Shown: positions 54,501 to 64,000 of the stretch, one piece after another | Layout of the letters: each line of letters opens with the position of its first letter | How positions within the stretch are numbered: the first letter of the stretch is position 1 | Assembly: GCF_014860165.1 (NCBI RefSeq) | Contig: NZ_JACZKG010000086.1 | Span: 62,001 to 126,000 of the forward strand | Direction: 5' to 3' | DNA length: 64,000 nt | DNA from: Devosia sp. | GTDB taxonomy: Bacteria > Pseudomonadota > Alphaproteobacteria > Rhizobiales > Devosiaceae | Translations under genes and position numbers: made by a program | The notes under the pieces: generated by a model | Seen by the model: only the letters and a program-made list of their open reading frames with translations | What the model was told of the DNA's origin: nothing | Database searches by the model: none

Positions 54501-55523
54501 ATGCCCCCGCTCAGCCCTGCCTATGCCGACGTCATCGAGCTCCTGACCATCGTTCCCGACGGGGACGAGTCTGCCGTCGCCGCTGTCCGCGCGCGTGATG
54601 CGCTGCTGACCAAGCCTGCCGGCTCGCTTGGCGCGCTGGAGGGCCTGGTGGAGTTCCTCGCCCGCTGGCAAGGCCGCGCCCAGCCGTGCCTGGACAACCC
54701 CATGGTCACCATTTTCGCCGGCAATCACGGCGTCACCGATCAGGGTGTCTCGGCTTTCCCGCGTGAAGTGACCGCCCAGATGGTCGCCAATTTCACCAAT
54801 GGCGGCGCCGCCATCTCGCAGATCTGCGCCCTGCACGAAATCAACCTGCGCGTGTTCGAGCTGGCGCTGGAGCTGCCCACCGGCGACATCACGCAGGGGC
54901 CGGCGCTCGACGACAAGATGTGCGCCGCCACCATCGCCTATGGCATGGAAGCCATTGCCGGCAAGCCCGACCTGATTTGCATCGGCGAAATGGGTATCGG
55001 CAACACCACCGTCGCGGCGGCGATCTATGCCGCGCTCTATGGCGGCAGCGGCGCCGACTGGGTCGGTCGCGGCACCGGTGTCGATGACGCAGGCCTCAGC
55101 CGCAAGGCCGATGCCGTCGACCGCGCTCTGGCGCGTCACGCCGGTGAGCTCGACCATCCGCTGGCTATCCTGGCCCGCGTTGGCGGCCGCGAAATCGCTG
55201 CTATGCTCGGCGCGCTGCTGGCGGCCCGCCACCAGAAGGTGCCCGTCATCGTCGACGGCTTCGTCGCCACCTCCGCTGCGGCCATCGCCCACGCCGTCAA
55301 TCCGGCCGCGATCGACCACTGCATCTTCGCTCACACTTCGGCCGAGAGCGGCCATGCGCGCGCGCTCGAGGCCATGGGCAAGAAAGGCCTGCTCGATCTG
55401 GGCATGCGCCTGGGCGAAGGCAGCGGCGCCGCATTAGCCGCGGTCCTCGCCAAGACGGCTTTGCACCTCCACAACAACATGGCCACGTTCGAAAGCGCAT
55501 CGGTCAGCGGCAAAGAAGGCTGA
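54501..55523 (+). CDS. cobT: Nicotinate-nucleotide-dimethylbenzimidazole phosphoribosyltransferase
   Basis: 340 aa. Makes alpha-ribazole phosphate for the lower ligand of cobalamin. Motifs include TKPAGSLGALE, FAGNHGVTDQGVSAFP, GEMGIGNTT, GRGTGVDDAG and the C-terminal LGEGSGAA. It is divergent from cobS across a short gap, the common alphaproteobacterial arrangement. Confidence 0.94.
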   Translation: MPPLSPAYADVIELLTIVPDGDESAVAAVRARDALLTKPAGSLGALEGLVEFLARWQGRAQPCLDNPMVTIFAGNHGVTDQGVSAFPREVTAQMVANFTNGGAAISQICALHEINLRVFELALELPTGDITQGPALDDKMCAATIAYGMEAIAGKPDLICIGEMGIGNTTVAAAIYAALYGGSGADWVGRGTGVDDAGLSRKADAVDRALARHAGELDHPLAILARVGGREIAAMLGALLAARHQKVPVIVDGFVATSAAAIAHAVNPAAIDHCIFAHTSAESGHARALEAMGKKGLLDLGMRLGEGSGAALAAVLAKTALHLHNNMATFESASVSGKEG

Positions 55524-55550
55524 GGCTCCACCTTTCCCTTTGGGGGGAGG

Positions 55551-55567
55551 TCGGCGCGCAGCGCCGA
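55551..55567. repeat. GC-rich dyad in the cobT/kinase gap
   Basis: TCGGCGC-GCA-GCGCCGA is a seven-pair dyad flanked by G-rich and C-rich tracts (TTGGGGGGAGGT before, CTCTCCCCAAGGAGG after, near 55630). The whole gap 55524-55659 looks like a short intergenic mosaic element of the sort common in Rhizobiales. A T-rich stretch follows on the plus strand, so it may also end cobT transcription. Confidence 0.45.
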
Positions 55568-55659
55568 GTGGGGGGCTTTTCTTGTTTTGCGGCAGGGGAA
55601 GGCCTCCTCACCCGACCCAAGAGGATCGACCTCTCCCCAAGGAGGCGGGTAGGAAAGTC

Positions 55660-57186
<1,527 letters not shown>

Positions 57187-57344
57187 GGGAACTCGTACTC
57201 GGTTACTAAATGATGCGAACAGAACACGCATTCGCTACGCTGGTGCCAACTCTAGCCAGCGCGTAGTTAACGGGTGGTGAAATCCTGCGCCGACTCAGCC
57301 ATCGCAACCCACTCTTTCGCGGTCCCGTCGGGGCGCTCCTGGCT

Positions 57345-57842
57345 ATGGGGGTGCTTGCCTTGGCTGCCGTGGTTGCGGCTGCCCTCGATCAGCCGCCGCC
57401 GCCGGTCTCCGGGCTCGGCCGCGCCAGCGATGGCGACAGTTTCCGCCTGGGCGAAGACCGCATCCGGCTGCTGGGTCTCGATGCCCCCGAACTGACACAG
57501 GACTGCACCTCTGCCGATGGTCGAATCTGGCGCTGTGGCCGGGCGGCGCGCGACCGGATGGCACAATTGCTTGCTGCCGGTCCGGCCGACTGCCGCCCCG
57601 AGGATATGGACCAGTACGATCGCCTGCTGGCCACCTGTCTGGTTGCCGGTCGCGATCTTGGCGCGACCATGGTGGCCGAGGGGCTTGCGGTCGCCTCGGG
57701 GCGATACTGGGCCGAGGAGGCTGCCGCCCGCGGTGATCGTCTCGGCATCTGGGCCGGTGACTTCGATGCGCCGCGCGACTGGCGCGACGATCACCCGCGG
57801 CCCCAAGGCGTCTGGGGCTGGTTGGCGACGATCGAACTCTAG
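57345..57842 (+). CDS. Secreted thermonuclease-like (SNase-fold) protein
   Basis: 165 aa with an N-terminal hydrophobic signal or anchor (MGVLALAAVVAAALDQ). The SNase pattern is RASDGDSFRLGEDRIRLLGLDAPE, then RDRMAQLL and YDRLLATCLVAGRDLGATMVAEGLA. Several cysteines suggest disulfides in the periplasm. Some catalytic Arg positions are not obvious, so nuclease activity is uncertain. Confidence 0.8.
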   Translation: MGVLALAAVVAAALDQPPPPVSGLGRASDGDSFRLGEDRIRLLGLDAPELTQDCTSADGRIWRCGRAARDRMAQLLAAGPADCRPEDMDQYDRLLATCLVAGRDLGATMVAEGLAVASGRYWAEEAAARGDRLGIWAGDFDAPRDWRDDHPRPQGVWGWLATIEL

Positions 57843-57980
57843 GTTAACGATATATCGATACCGGCCACTCAGTTCGCTCGCGCAAGATTATTGCTAATCC
57901 GCCCGGGACGTGGCAGGTAATCCCCTAATTTCGGATTGAAATTGGGCTGGAATTGGAAATCTGATTTTCGCGGGGGCGAT

Positions 57981-58466
57981 ATGGCGTTGGACAAGATCGA
58001 TCGAAAGATCCTGACACTTCTGCAGAAGGACGCCACCATGCCGGTGGCCGAAATCGGTCGCAAAGTCGGCCTGTCCACCACCCCCTGCTGGCGTCGCATC
58101 CAGAAGATGGAAGAAGACGGCGTCATTCAACGCCGCGTCGCCGTGCTCGATCCGGCCAAGGTCAATGTCGGCGTCACCGTCTTCGTGTCGGTCAAGACCA
58201 ACGAGCACAATGACGCCTGGATGCGCAAGTTTTCGGGCGTCATCGATGAGTTCCCCGAAGTCGTTGAATTCTACCGCATGAGCGGAGATGTAGACTATCT
58301 GATGCGCGTCGTTGTGCCCGATATCGGCGCCTACGATGCCTTCTACAAAAGGCTCATCAGCAAGATCAACCTGACCGATGTCAGTTCCGCCTTCGCCATG
58401 GGGCAGATCAAATATACCACGGCGCTGCCGCTCGACTTTGCCATCGTCGTGGACGACGATAAGTAG
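57981..58466 (+). CDS. Lrp/AsnC-family transcriptional regulator
   Basis: 161 aa from the ATG at 57981. N-terminal helix-turn-helix (LDKIDRKILTLLQKDATMPVAEIGRKVGLS; CWRRIQKMEEDGVI) and a C-terminal RAM ligand domain (VEFYRMSGDVDYLMRVVVPD). It stands alone, so its targets and amino-acid ligand are unknown. A CGATATATCG palindrome lies upstream at 57848. Confidence 0.92.
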   Translation: MALDKIDRKILTLLQKDATMPVAEIGRKVGLSTTPCWRRIQKMEEDGVIQRRVAVLDPAKVNVGVTVFVSVKTNEHNDAWMRKFSGVIDEFPEVVEFYRMSGDVDYLMRVVVPDIGAYDAFYKRLISKINLTDVSSAFAMGQIKYTTALPLDFAIVVDDDK

Positions 58467-58508
58467 GGGGCGACGCCCGCCGCATCCCAGCACAGGAGGC
58501 AGCAACGT

Positions 58509-58943
58509 ATGTCCGATATGGCCGAGACTGGAACTGGTGCCAGGCTGCTTGGACTCGAGCATGTCGGCATGACCTGCAGCGATCTCGATCGCACCATCGC
58601 ATTCTATTGCGGTCTGCTCGGACTCAAGCTGGCCCTGCGCAAGACAGCCCCGAATGGGGAGGTGATCTTCCTTGATACCGGCGCCGGCATGCTCGAGATT
58701 GGCTGCCCGGTCGCCGACGTAGCGCGCTCGCGCGACGTGCCTCCCCACGAAGCTGGCATGCGCCATGTCACCTTCGCCTTCGACAATGTCGACGCTATGG
58801 TTGCCAGGCTCAATGCCGTCGGGATCGAGACGATCGAGGGCCCGCGGCCGGCCTTCTTCAACGAAATGCTGAAGCGCGTCGCCTTCGTCCGCGACCCTGA
58901 CGGCATCATCGTCGAACTGATTGAGCGGGCCGACTGGCGCTAG
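58509..58943 (+). CDS. VOC-family (glyoxalase-like) protein
   Basis: 144 aa vicinal oxygen chelate protein. Candidate metal ligands are the His of LEHVGMTC, the Glu in the AGMLEIG segment, the His of MRHVTFAF and the Glu of IVELIERADW. The general form suggests lactoylglutathione lyase, epimerase or dioxygenase chemistry. It is 42 bases after the Lrp gene. No specific substrate is supported. Confidence 0.82.
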   Translation: MSDMAETGTGARLLGLEHVGMTCSDLDRTIAFYCGLLGLKLALRKTAPNGEVIFLDTGAGMLEIGCPVADVARSRDVPPHEAGMRHVTFAFDNVDAMVARLNAVGIETIEGPRPAFFNEMLKRVAFVRDPDGIIVELIERADWR

Positions 58944-58970
58944 AAGACCGCTCGCCATGGGCGCTCCCGC

Positions 58971-59381
58971 TCAGTCGAGTGCGCCGATTGCCTGGTCGAG
59001 CGTTTCGATCATGTCGTGGCGGCTGCCATCTGTCGCCACTATCTGCAGCCGCTGGACAGTGTGGTCATTGTACAGGCTGACCATGAAGTCCTCGACTGAC
59101 AAAGAGCCATAGGCCGAGATTGGCACCTCAACGGCCTCCAGCACCAGCTTTCCGCGGCCGGAACATAGTGCCATGACCCGGCCCAGTCCGGGTGCTCCGG
59201 CGGCCATTCCCGCACGAAATTCCAGGATATCGTCGACCCCCGGGGCCTCGCCAAACAGCCGGTCGACAAAGGCGTCAACCAGCGCTGCGACCAGCATAGC
59301 CTTTCGCATCGAAAGAGGCGCAGCCCACAGGCTTCGCCATTCCTGTTCCAGATAGTCCCGATGCTGGCGCAGGCTATCCAA
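58971..59381 (-). CDS. Hypothetical protein, coupled to dienelactone hydrolase gene
   Basis: About 136 aa if read from a TTG at 59381, which overlaps the stop of the upstream hydrolase gene. I do not recognise the family. The N-terminal half is helical and the C-terminal half has beta-like segments (GKLVLEAVEVPIS; VQRLQIVATDGS). Codon use and an intact frame to 58971 favour a real gene. The frame continues further upstream only as a shadow of the hydrolase gene. The start is uncertain. Confidence 0.6.
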   Translation of the reverse strand: MDSLRQHRDYLEQEWRSLWAAPLSMRKAMLVAALVDAFVDRLFGEAPGVDDILEFRAGMAAGAPGLGRVMALCSGRGKLVLEAVEVPISAYGSLSVEDFMVSLYNDHTVQRLQIVATDGSRHDMIETLDQAIGALD

Positions 59382-60051
59382 GGTGCTTGCGGAAGAAATC
59401 GAGCGTGCGCGCCGAAGCCTTGGTGCAGGCCGCTTCGTTGAAATTGCTCGGGCGGTCGCTGTTACAGAAGCCGTGCCCGGCCGGATAGGTATAGATGTCC
59501 GCCTCCGGATGCCGGGACTTGAGCGCCTCGATCTGTTCCAGCGGGATGCCGGTGTCCCGGTCGCCAAAATGCATCTCGGTGGGAATGCGCGGCGCCAACT
59601 CGATATAGTTGGGCACGCCGCCGCCATAATAGCCCGATGCAGCGCTGAGTCCGATCCCTTCATGGGCGGCGGCGCGCCAGCTCACCGCCCCGCCGAAGCA
59701 ATAGCCGGTAATGCCGACCTTGCCGGCCAAAGATGCCGCCGCGATGGCCGCGCTCACATCCAGCATTGCCGTCTTGTGGTCGAATTTCTTCATCAGCTCG
59801 CCGATGATGGCGAACTGCTCGGGTCCGTAATTGTCGCTCTCGTAGCCATATTCGACCCGGTCGAACATGGCGGGGGCCACCGCCAGGAAGCCGTGTCGTG
59901 CCCAGCGGTCAACGACGCTCCGTATCCAGTTGTTGAGCCCCCAGACCTCCTGGATCAGCACCACGCCGCCGCGCGGTTTGCCCTCGGGCACGGCGCGATA
60001 GGCATTGAGCGTGAAGCCGTCGCTGGCCGTCAAGGTGATCCGTTCGCCCAT
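59374..60051 (-). CDS. Dienelactone hydrolase family protein
   Basis: 225 aa alpha/beta hydrolase. The nucleophile is the Cys of GYCFGG, with Asp in FGDRDTGIP and His in AGHGF. It has the family opening VVLIQEVWGLNNWIRSVVDRWA. The classical enzyme opens dienelactone in chloroaromatic breakdown, but many members act on other esters. It starts one base after moaA ends, so it is probably co-transcribed with it. Confidence 0.88.
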   Translation of the reverse strand: MGERITLTASDGFTLNAYRAVPEGKPRGGVVLIQEVWGLNNWIRSVVDRWARHGFLAVAPAMFDRVEYGYESDNYGPEQFAIIGELMKKFDHKTAMLDVSAAIAAASLAGKVGITGYCFGGAVSWRAAAHEGIGLSAASGYYGGGVPNYIELAPRIPTEMHFGDRDTGIPLEQIEALKSRHPEADIYTYPAGHGFCNSDRPSNFNEAACTKASARTLDFFRKHLG

Positions 60052-60052
60052 C

Positions 60053-61066
60053 CTAGCCTCCCGTAACGCTCATATGCCGGCCCAGCGCCGGTTCCGGGCG
60101 GGTCCTGTCGATGACGAAGTCATGCCCCTTGGGCTTGATCAGCATGGCATGGTCGAGCGCAGCGTCTAGGGCCGGCAGCCCGCCATTGCGCAGCGCGTCG
60201 CGCAGGTTCACCTGGTCGTCCTGCCCCAGGCACAGGAACAATTGCCCGGTCGCCGTCAGGCGCACCCGGTTGCAGCTTTCGCAGAAATTGTGGCTCATCG
60301 GAGTGATGAAGCCCAGCACGCCGCCCGTTTCGGCAACATGCACATAGCGCGCCGGCCCGCCGGTGCGCTTGTCGAGTTTGCTCAGCGTATAGCGCCTGGC
60401 CAGCCGGTCATGCAGTTCGCGCAAGGGCAGATAACTATCCACGCGATCGATGCCTACTTCGCCCAGCGGCATGCCCTCGATCAACGTCAGCCCCATGCCG
60501 CGCCCATGCGCCCAGGCCATCATGGGCTCGATCTCGTCGTCATTGACCCCGCGCATCGCCACCATGTTGATCTTGATGGCCAGGCCCGCCGTCTGCGCCG
60601 CGTCGATGCCATCCAGCACATCGGCGATCCGGCCGCGCCGGGTGATGGCGCGAAAGCGCTCCGCGTCCAGCGTATCGAGCGAAACATTGAGCCGCCTAAC
60701 CCCGGCATCCGCCAGTCCTTGCGCATGCTTGCGCAACTGGCTGCCATTGGTGGTGAGAGTCAGCTCTTCCAGCCCATGCCCGATCCGACCGCCCAGCGTT
60801 GCCACCAGGTCCATGATGTCGCGCCGCACCAGCGGTTCGCCGCCTGTCAGTCTGATCCTGGTCACGCCGCGGGCGATGAAGGCCCCGGCAATCGCCTCGA
60901 CTTCCTCGAAACTCAGCACGTCCTTCTTGGGCAGGAAGGTCATGTCCTCGGCCATGCAATAGACGCAGCGGAAGTCGCAGCGGTCCGTCACCGAGATGCG
61001 CAGATAGGAAACATGCCGCCCATAGCGGTCAACAAGCGGGCGGGCAGGGGGCACGTGCAGGGTCAT
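60053..61066 (-). CDS. moaA: GTP 3',8-cyclase (molybdenum cofactor synthesis)
   Basis: 337 aa radical SAM enzyme for the first step of molybdopterin synthesis. The SAM cluster motif is CDFRCVYC near residue 31. The second cluster motif is [18 protein letters not shown] near residue 265. The family segment [12 protein letters not shown] is present. The chain ends SVTGG, consistent with the C-terminal GG needed for activity. No other moa or mob gene is nearby. Confidence 0.95.
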   Translation of the reverse strand: MTLHVPPARPLVDRYGRHVSYLRISVTDRCDFRCVYCMAEDMTFLPKKDVLSFEEVEAIAGAFIARGVTRIRLTGGEPLVRRDIMDLVATLGGRIGHGLEELTLTTNGSQLRKHAQGLADAGVRRLNVSLDTLDAERFRAITRRGRIADVLDGIDAAQTAGLAIKINMVAMRGVNDDEIEPMMAWAHGRGMGLTLIEGMPLGEVGIDRVDSYLPLRELHDRLARRYTLSKLDKRTGGPARYVHVAETGGVLGFITPMSHNFCESCNRVRLTATGQLFLCLGQDDQVNLRDALRNGGLPALDAALDHAMLIKPKGHDFVIDRTRPEPALGRHMSVTGG

Positions 61067-61106
61067 GGCCGCAACCTAATCCGTGCCAACGTTTTTTCAA
61101 AGCCGC

Positions 61107-61140
61107 CACAAACAAAAAGGGCCGCCCAAAGGCAGCCCTT
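61107..61140 (-). terminator. Rho-independent terminator of the L,D-transpeptidase gene
   Basis: On the minus strand a ten-pair stem (AAGGGCTGCC/GGCGGCCCTT, one mismatch) with a TTTG loop is followed by TTTTTGTTTG. It lies between the transpeptidase stop (61201) and the moaA start (61066). Confidence 0.8.
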
Positions 61141-61200
61141 CTATCAATTATGCGCCAGCAGCAACCCGGTCAGGCCAGCGTGGCCCAACCGGCACTGTTA

Positions 61201-61797
61201 CTAGTGATTCACCACAATGAGGGCGCCGACCTGCACGCGTTCATAGAGATCGGTGACGTCGTCATTGGTCAGGCGGATGCAGCCCGACGATACGGCCTGG
61301 CCGATCGACCACGGCTCGGACGTGCCATGCACGCGATAGAGCGTCGAGCCGATATAGAGCGCGCGGGCCCCGAGCGGATTATTCGGGCCGCCTTCCATAT
61401 AGGCCGGCAGGTCCGGAACGCGCTTGCGCATCTGCGGCGGCGGGGTCCAGCCCGGCCACTCGGCCTTGCGGGTGATCCGGTGCGTGCCGGACCAGGTGAA
61501 GCCGTCGCGGCCGACGCCAACGCCATACTTCATCGCCTTGCCGCCCTCGAGCACGAGATAGAGGCGGCGCTCGTCGGTCTCGATGACGATGGTCCCCGGC
61601 TTGTGGGACGTCTGGTATTCAACGATTTCCTTGCGGATCGGGCTGCCGCCGCGGGGGCTCGGCGGCGCGATCGACGCCTCGTCCACCCAGCTGCCAGTAT
61701 TGCGGTCGTAAACCAGCGCGGCCGTGGCGGGCACGACGCTGCTAGCCGACAAGATAATCGACAGCCCGATTGCTATCGTTGACTTGATATTGAACAT
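61201..61797 (-). CDS. L,D-transpeptidase (ErfK/YbiS family)
   Basis: 198 aa from the ATG at 61797, with a Sec signal peptide (cleavage near ATAA). The YkuD domain has HGTSEP and the catalytic Cys in SSGCIRLTNDD. It crosslinks peptidoglycan through 3-3 bonds or attaches proteins in the periplasm, as is common in Rhizobiales. It is transcribed alone, with a clear terminator. Confidence 0.92.
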   Translation of the reverse strand: MFNIKSTIAIGLSIILSASSVVPATAALVYDRNTGSWVDEASIAPPSPRGGSPIRKEIVEYQTSHKPGTIVIETDERRLYLVLEGGKAMKYGVGVGRDGFTWSGTHRITRKAEWPGWTPPPQMRKRVPDLPAYMEGGPNNPLGARALYIGSTLYRVHGTSEPWSIGQAVSSGCIRLTNDDVTDLYERVQVGALIVVNH

Positions 61798-62051
61798 CTG
61801 ACGACTTGGCCTCTGGAATAGATGGGCATTCGACTCGCCCACATGACAATTGCGGTTGCTTACGCGGTTTGTGTAATAGCGAAAAGAGGCGCATGCCCCG
61901 GAAACGCCACACTCGTGCCACCTTCGCCAAATTGTGTTGCTGGCAGGTTACAGTTGACGTTCACCAATCCGTGATCCGAGTGCCTCAACAGCATTGACAG
62001 GCAGCGCAACCCCTGCAATGGCCGTGGCGACATCACCGCGCGAGGGCCTCC

Positions 62052-62756
62052 ATGAGCGAAGATCTGAAGCGTCAGGCAGCCGCCATGGCCCTGGCCGATG
62101 TGCGGCCTGGCATGCGCCTGGGCCTCGGCACGGGCTCCACGGCCCGCCACTTCGTCGATCTGCTCGGCGAAAAGGTGGCCGCGGGGTTCGACTGCATCTG
62201 CGTCCCCACCTCCGAAGCGACCGCCCGCCAGGCGCTGGCGCTCAACATTCCCCTGTCCGATCTCGAAACCCTCGACCGCCTCGACCTCACCGTCGATGGT
62301 GCCGACGAGATTGATCCGCAGCTCAATCTGATCAAGGGCGCCGGCGGTGCCCTGCTGCGCGAGAAGATTGTCGCGGCGTCATCCGATGCCATGATCGTCA
62401 TCGCTGATACTTCCAAGCTGGTGACCACGCTGGGCGCCCGCTTTCCGCTGCCCATCGAGGTCAACGGCTTCGGCCTGGGGGCCACGCGCCGTGCCGTGGC
62501 CGAGGTCATGGCCAGCCATGGTGCCACGGGCGAACCCAGCCTGCGCGAAACCGCGCCGGGCACCCCCTTCGTCACCGATGGGGGACATCTCATCCTCGAT
62601 GCTTTTTTTGGCCGTATTTCGCGGCCAGAAGCGCTGTCGCGCGACTTGCTCGACATCGCGGGGGTTGTACAGCACGGGCTGTTCCTCAAAATGTGCAAGA
62701 CGGCTTATGTGGCGACACCGGATGGCGTAAAAACCCTGACGAGCGGCACGAACTGA
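62052..62756 (+). CDS. rpiA: Ribose-5-phosphate isomerase A
   Basis: 234 aa. Motifs are [53 protein letters not shown] and [10 protein letters not shown]. It interconverts ribose-5-phosphate and ribulose-5-phosphate. The stop overlaps the ATG of the next gene (TGATG). Confidence 0.95.
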   Translation: MSEDLKRQAAAMALADVRPGMRLGLGTGSTARHFVDLLGEKVAAGFDCICVPTSEATARQALALNIPLSDLETLDRLDLTVDGADEIDPQLNLIKGAGGALLREKIVAASSDAMIVIADTSKLVTTLGARFPLPIEVNGFGLGATRRAVAEVMASHGATGEPSLRETAPGTPFVTDGGHLILDAFFGRISRPEALSRDLLDIAGVVQHGLFLKMCKTAYVATPDGVKTLTSGTN

Positions 62757-63298
62757 TGGATCGGGACACAATGGGTTTTTCAACGATGACCGGTATGATG
62801 ACGCGCGCCAAGGCGCTGGTAGCTGTGGCGCTGAGCGCCGCCATTATCGCTGTGGCTGCCCCGGCAATGGCGCAGGAAGTGCCGCCCGAGCAACTGGCTC
62901 TGGCCCGCAAATATGTGGAACTCACCGATAGCGCCGGAGTCTACGAGATCACCCTCGTGGAAATCGGCATGGGCACGCTGAGCCAGCTAACCACGCAGAA
63001 CCCCGAGCTGGCCGAAGAGATCGACCTGGCGATCGGCGCGGTCCTCGAGACCTATCAGAGCCGTAAGGGCGAACTGATCGACCAGTTCGCGCGCATCTAT
63101 GCCACGCGCTTCACCGTCGAAGAGTTGCAGCAGATCGTGGCCTTCTACGAATCGCCCACCGGCCAGAAGCTGGCCTCGGCCAATATGGAGGTGAATTCCG
63201 ATCTCCAGGCCGTGCTGCAGGTTTTCACCAACAACACCCGCTCAGAGTTCTTCGCCAAGGTTCGCGCCGAACTGCGCGCCAAGGGCTTCGAGGTCTGA
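62756..63298 (+). CDS. DUF2059 exported protein
   Basis: 180 aa. A Sec signal peptide (ALVAVALSAAIIAVAAPAMAQ) is followed by a helical DUF2059 domain (FTVEELQQIVAFYESPTGQKLA). The start overlaps the rpiA stop. An alternative ATG at 62771 would shorten the signal. The function is unknown. In this lineage the gene is often found between rpiA and gor, which suggests a conserved neighbourhood. A strong terminator follows. Confidence 0.85.
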   Translation: MDRDTMGFSTMTGMMTRAKALVAVALSAAIIAVAAPAMAQEVPPEQLALARKYVELTDSAGVYEITLVEIGMGTLSQLTTQNPELAEEIDLAIGAVLETYQSRKGELIDQFARIYATRFTVEELQQIVAFYESPTGQKLASANMEVNSDLQAVLQVFTNNTRSEFFAKVRAELRAKGFEV

Positions 63299-63338
63299 TT
63301 TGCCTCAATGCCTGCGCCTGCCACATGGCAGTACATCC

Positions 63339-63366
63339 GGCCCCGCCTTGTGCGGGGCCTTTTTTT
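63339..63366 (+). terminator. Rho-independent terminator after the DUF2059 gene
   Basis: GGCCCCGC-CTTGT-GCGGGGCC, a perfect eight-pair stem, followed by seven T residues. It ends the rpiA-DUF2059 transcript before the glutathione reductase gene. Confidence 0.9.
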
Positions 63367-63425
63367 ATGCGAAGTGCCACCCGATATTCATCGCCATATG
63401 CCGATGATTGCAGAGGAGCCGTTCG

Positions 63426-64000
63426 ATGACCGATAGCTATGATCTTGTTGTTATCGGTGCCGGCTCCGGCGGCGTCCGCGCCGCCCGCATGGCGGCTACC
63501 TATGGTGCCAGGGTCGCCATCGTCGAGGAGTTCCGTGTCGGCGGCACCTGCGTCATCCGCGGCTGCGTACCCAAGAAGCTCTATGTCTATGCCGCCCGCT
63601 TCCATGACCTGTTCGATGTTGCTTCGAGCTTCGGCTGGCAGGTGGATGCCTCCTTTGATTGGCCCACCCTGGTCGCCAACAAGGAAAGGGAAATCACCCG
63701 GCTCGAACACGCCTATACAGCCAATCTCGAAAAGCCGGGCGTCGAGATCATCCGGGACCGCGCCGTCGTCACCGGTCCCAATGGCGTGCACCTGGTCGGC
63801 CAGGACCGTGAGCTGACCGCCAAGTACATCCTGGTCGCCACCGGCGCCCATCCCTACATCCCGCCCATTCCGGGCGCGGAACTCGCCATCACCTCCAACG
63901 AGGCCTTTGACCTGCCGGCCCTGCCGCATTCCATCCTCATCGAGGGCGGCGGCTATATCGCGGTGGAATTCGCCACCATCTTTGCCGGCCTGGGCGTCAA
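63426..64000 (+). CDS. gor: Glutathione-disulfide reductase, 3'-truncated
   Basis: The first 191 residues are present before the window ends. FAD motif VVIGAGSGGVRAAR, redox disulfide GGTCVIRGCVPKK (C42/C47) and VATGAHPYIPPIPG match glutathione reductase rather than other family members. It uses NADPH to keep glutathione reduced, which would also support the persulfide chemistry at 12-18 kb. Confidence 0.93.
   Translation, partial: MTDSYDLVVIGAGSGGVRAARMAATYGARVAIVEEFRVGGTCVIRGCVPKKLYVYAARFHDLFDVASSFGWQVDASFDWPTLVANKEREITRLEHAYTANLEKPGVEIIRDRAVVTGPNGVHLVGQDRELTAKYILVATGAHPYIPPIPGAELAITSNEAFDLPALPHSILIEGGGYIAVEFATIFAGLGV

Noticed and set aside
57848..57857. CGATATATCG palindrome before the Lrp gene
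   Set aside because: It is short, and a single copy in a small AT-rich patch is weak evidence for an operator.

Overview
The window is a GC-rich chromosomal stretch from an alphaproteobacterium. A Devosia-like member of the Hyphomicrobiales (Rhizobiales) is my best guess. The case rests on gene content: a BigR-type sulfide operon, a PcaQ-type LysR regulator, a PccR/ScfR-type regulator beside propionyl-CoA carboxylase, a PleC/DivJ-like kinase, and several CUT1 sugar ABC transporters with LacI regulators. No rRNA, tRNA, IS element, phage gene or CRISPR array was seen. Genes are tightly packed, with many 1-8 nt overlaps, and both edge genes are cut by the window.

Layout. (1) 1-4623, plus strand: tail of a CUT1 sugar ABC operon (two permeases, ATPase) followed by an enolase-superfamily sugar-acid dehydratase and an RraA-like protein. 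(2) 4640-12202: a second CUT1 system (binding protein, two permeases, ATPase), a GH32-like beta-propeller glycosidase with a serine hydrolase, and a LacI regulator. Two near-identical palindromes (GCTAAA-N4-TTTAGC) tie the promoters together. (3) 12204-18482: an eight-gene sulfide/persulfide detoxification operon (membrane proteins, YeeE/YedE pair, persulfide-dioxygenase-like MBL enzyme, rhodanese-like protein, SulP permease, sulfide:quinone oxidoreductase, thioredoxin 2) read away from a BigR/SqrR-type ArsR repressor. A palindrome lies in the divergent gap. (4) 18658-19896: a small secreted Rap1a-like protein, then a CBS-BON protein behind a perfect FNR/FixK-type box. (5) 19927-23801: PcaQ-like regulator and 3-oxoadipate CoA-transferase/thiolase genes, the last steps of the beta-ketoadipate pathway. 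(6) 23798-31418: PccR-like regulator, pccB, pccA, methylmalonyl-CoA mutase and epimerase, the complete propionyl-CoA to succinyl-CoA route.

(7) 31453-37899: a self-contained LacI, binding protein, two permeases, GH32-like enzyme and ATPase operon. Two overlapping tandem operators sit on its putative -10. (8) 38075-48271 is the most interesting region. A sigma-54 activator of the XylR/DmpR/MopR class (46502) keeps the zinc ligands and the phenol-contacting His and Trp known from MopR. Opposite it is a perfect -24/-12 promoter that would drive an eight-gene operon: aldehyde dehydrogenase, a coniferyl-alcohol-dehydrogenase-like SDR, an HSL-type esterase and a complete Liv-type ABC importer. I read this as a candidate uptake-and-oxidation unit for a phenolic (monolignol-like) compound, which could ultimately feed the beta-ketoadipate genes in region 5.

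(9) 48330-64000 is mostly core or scattered functions: two MFS transporters around an ArsR-rhodanese fusion regulator, dusA, a retropepsin-like protease, cobS/cobT (the B12 used by the mutase in region 6), a membrane histidine kinase, a nuclease-like secreted protein, Lrp, a VOC protein, dienelactone hydrolase, moaA, an L,D-transpeptidase, rpiA, a DUF2059 protein and the start of glutathione reductase. Family assignments come from reading motifs and from memory of families. No database search was run.
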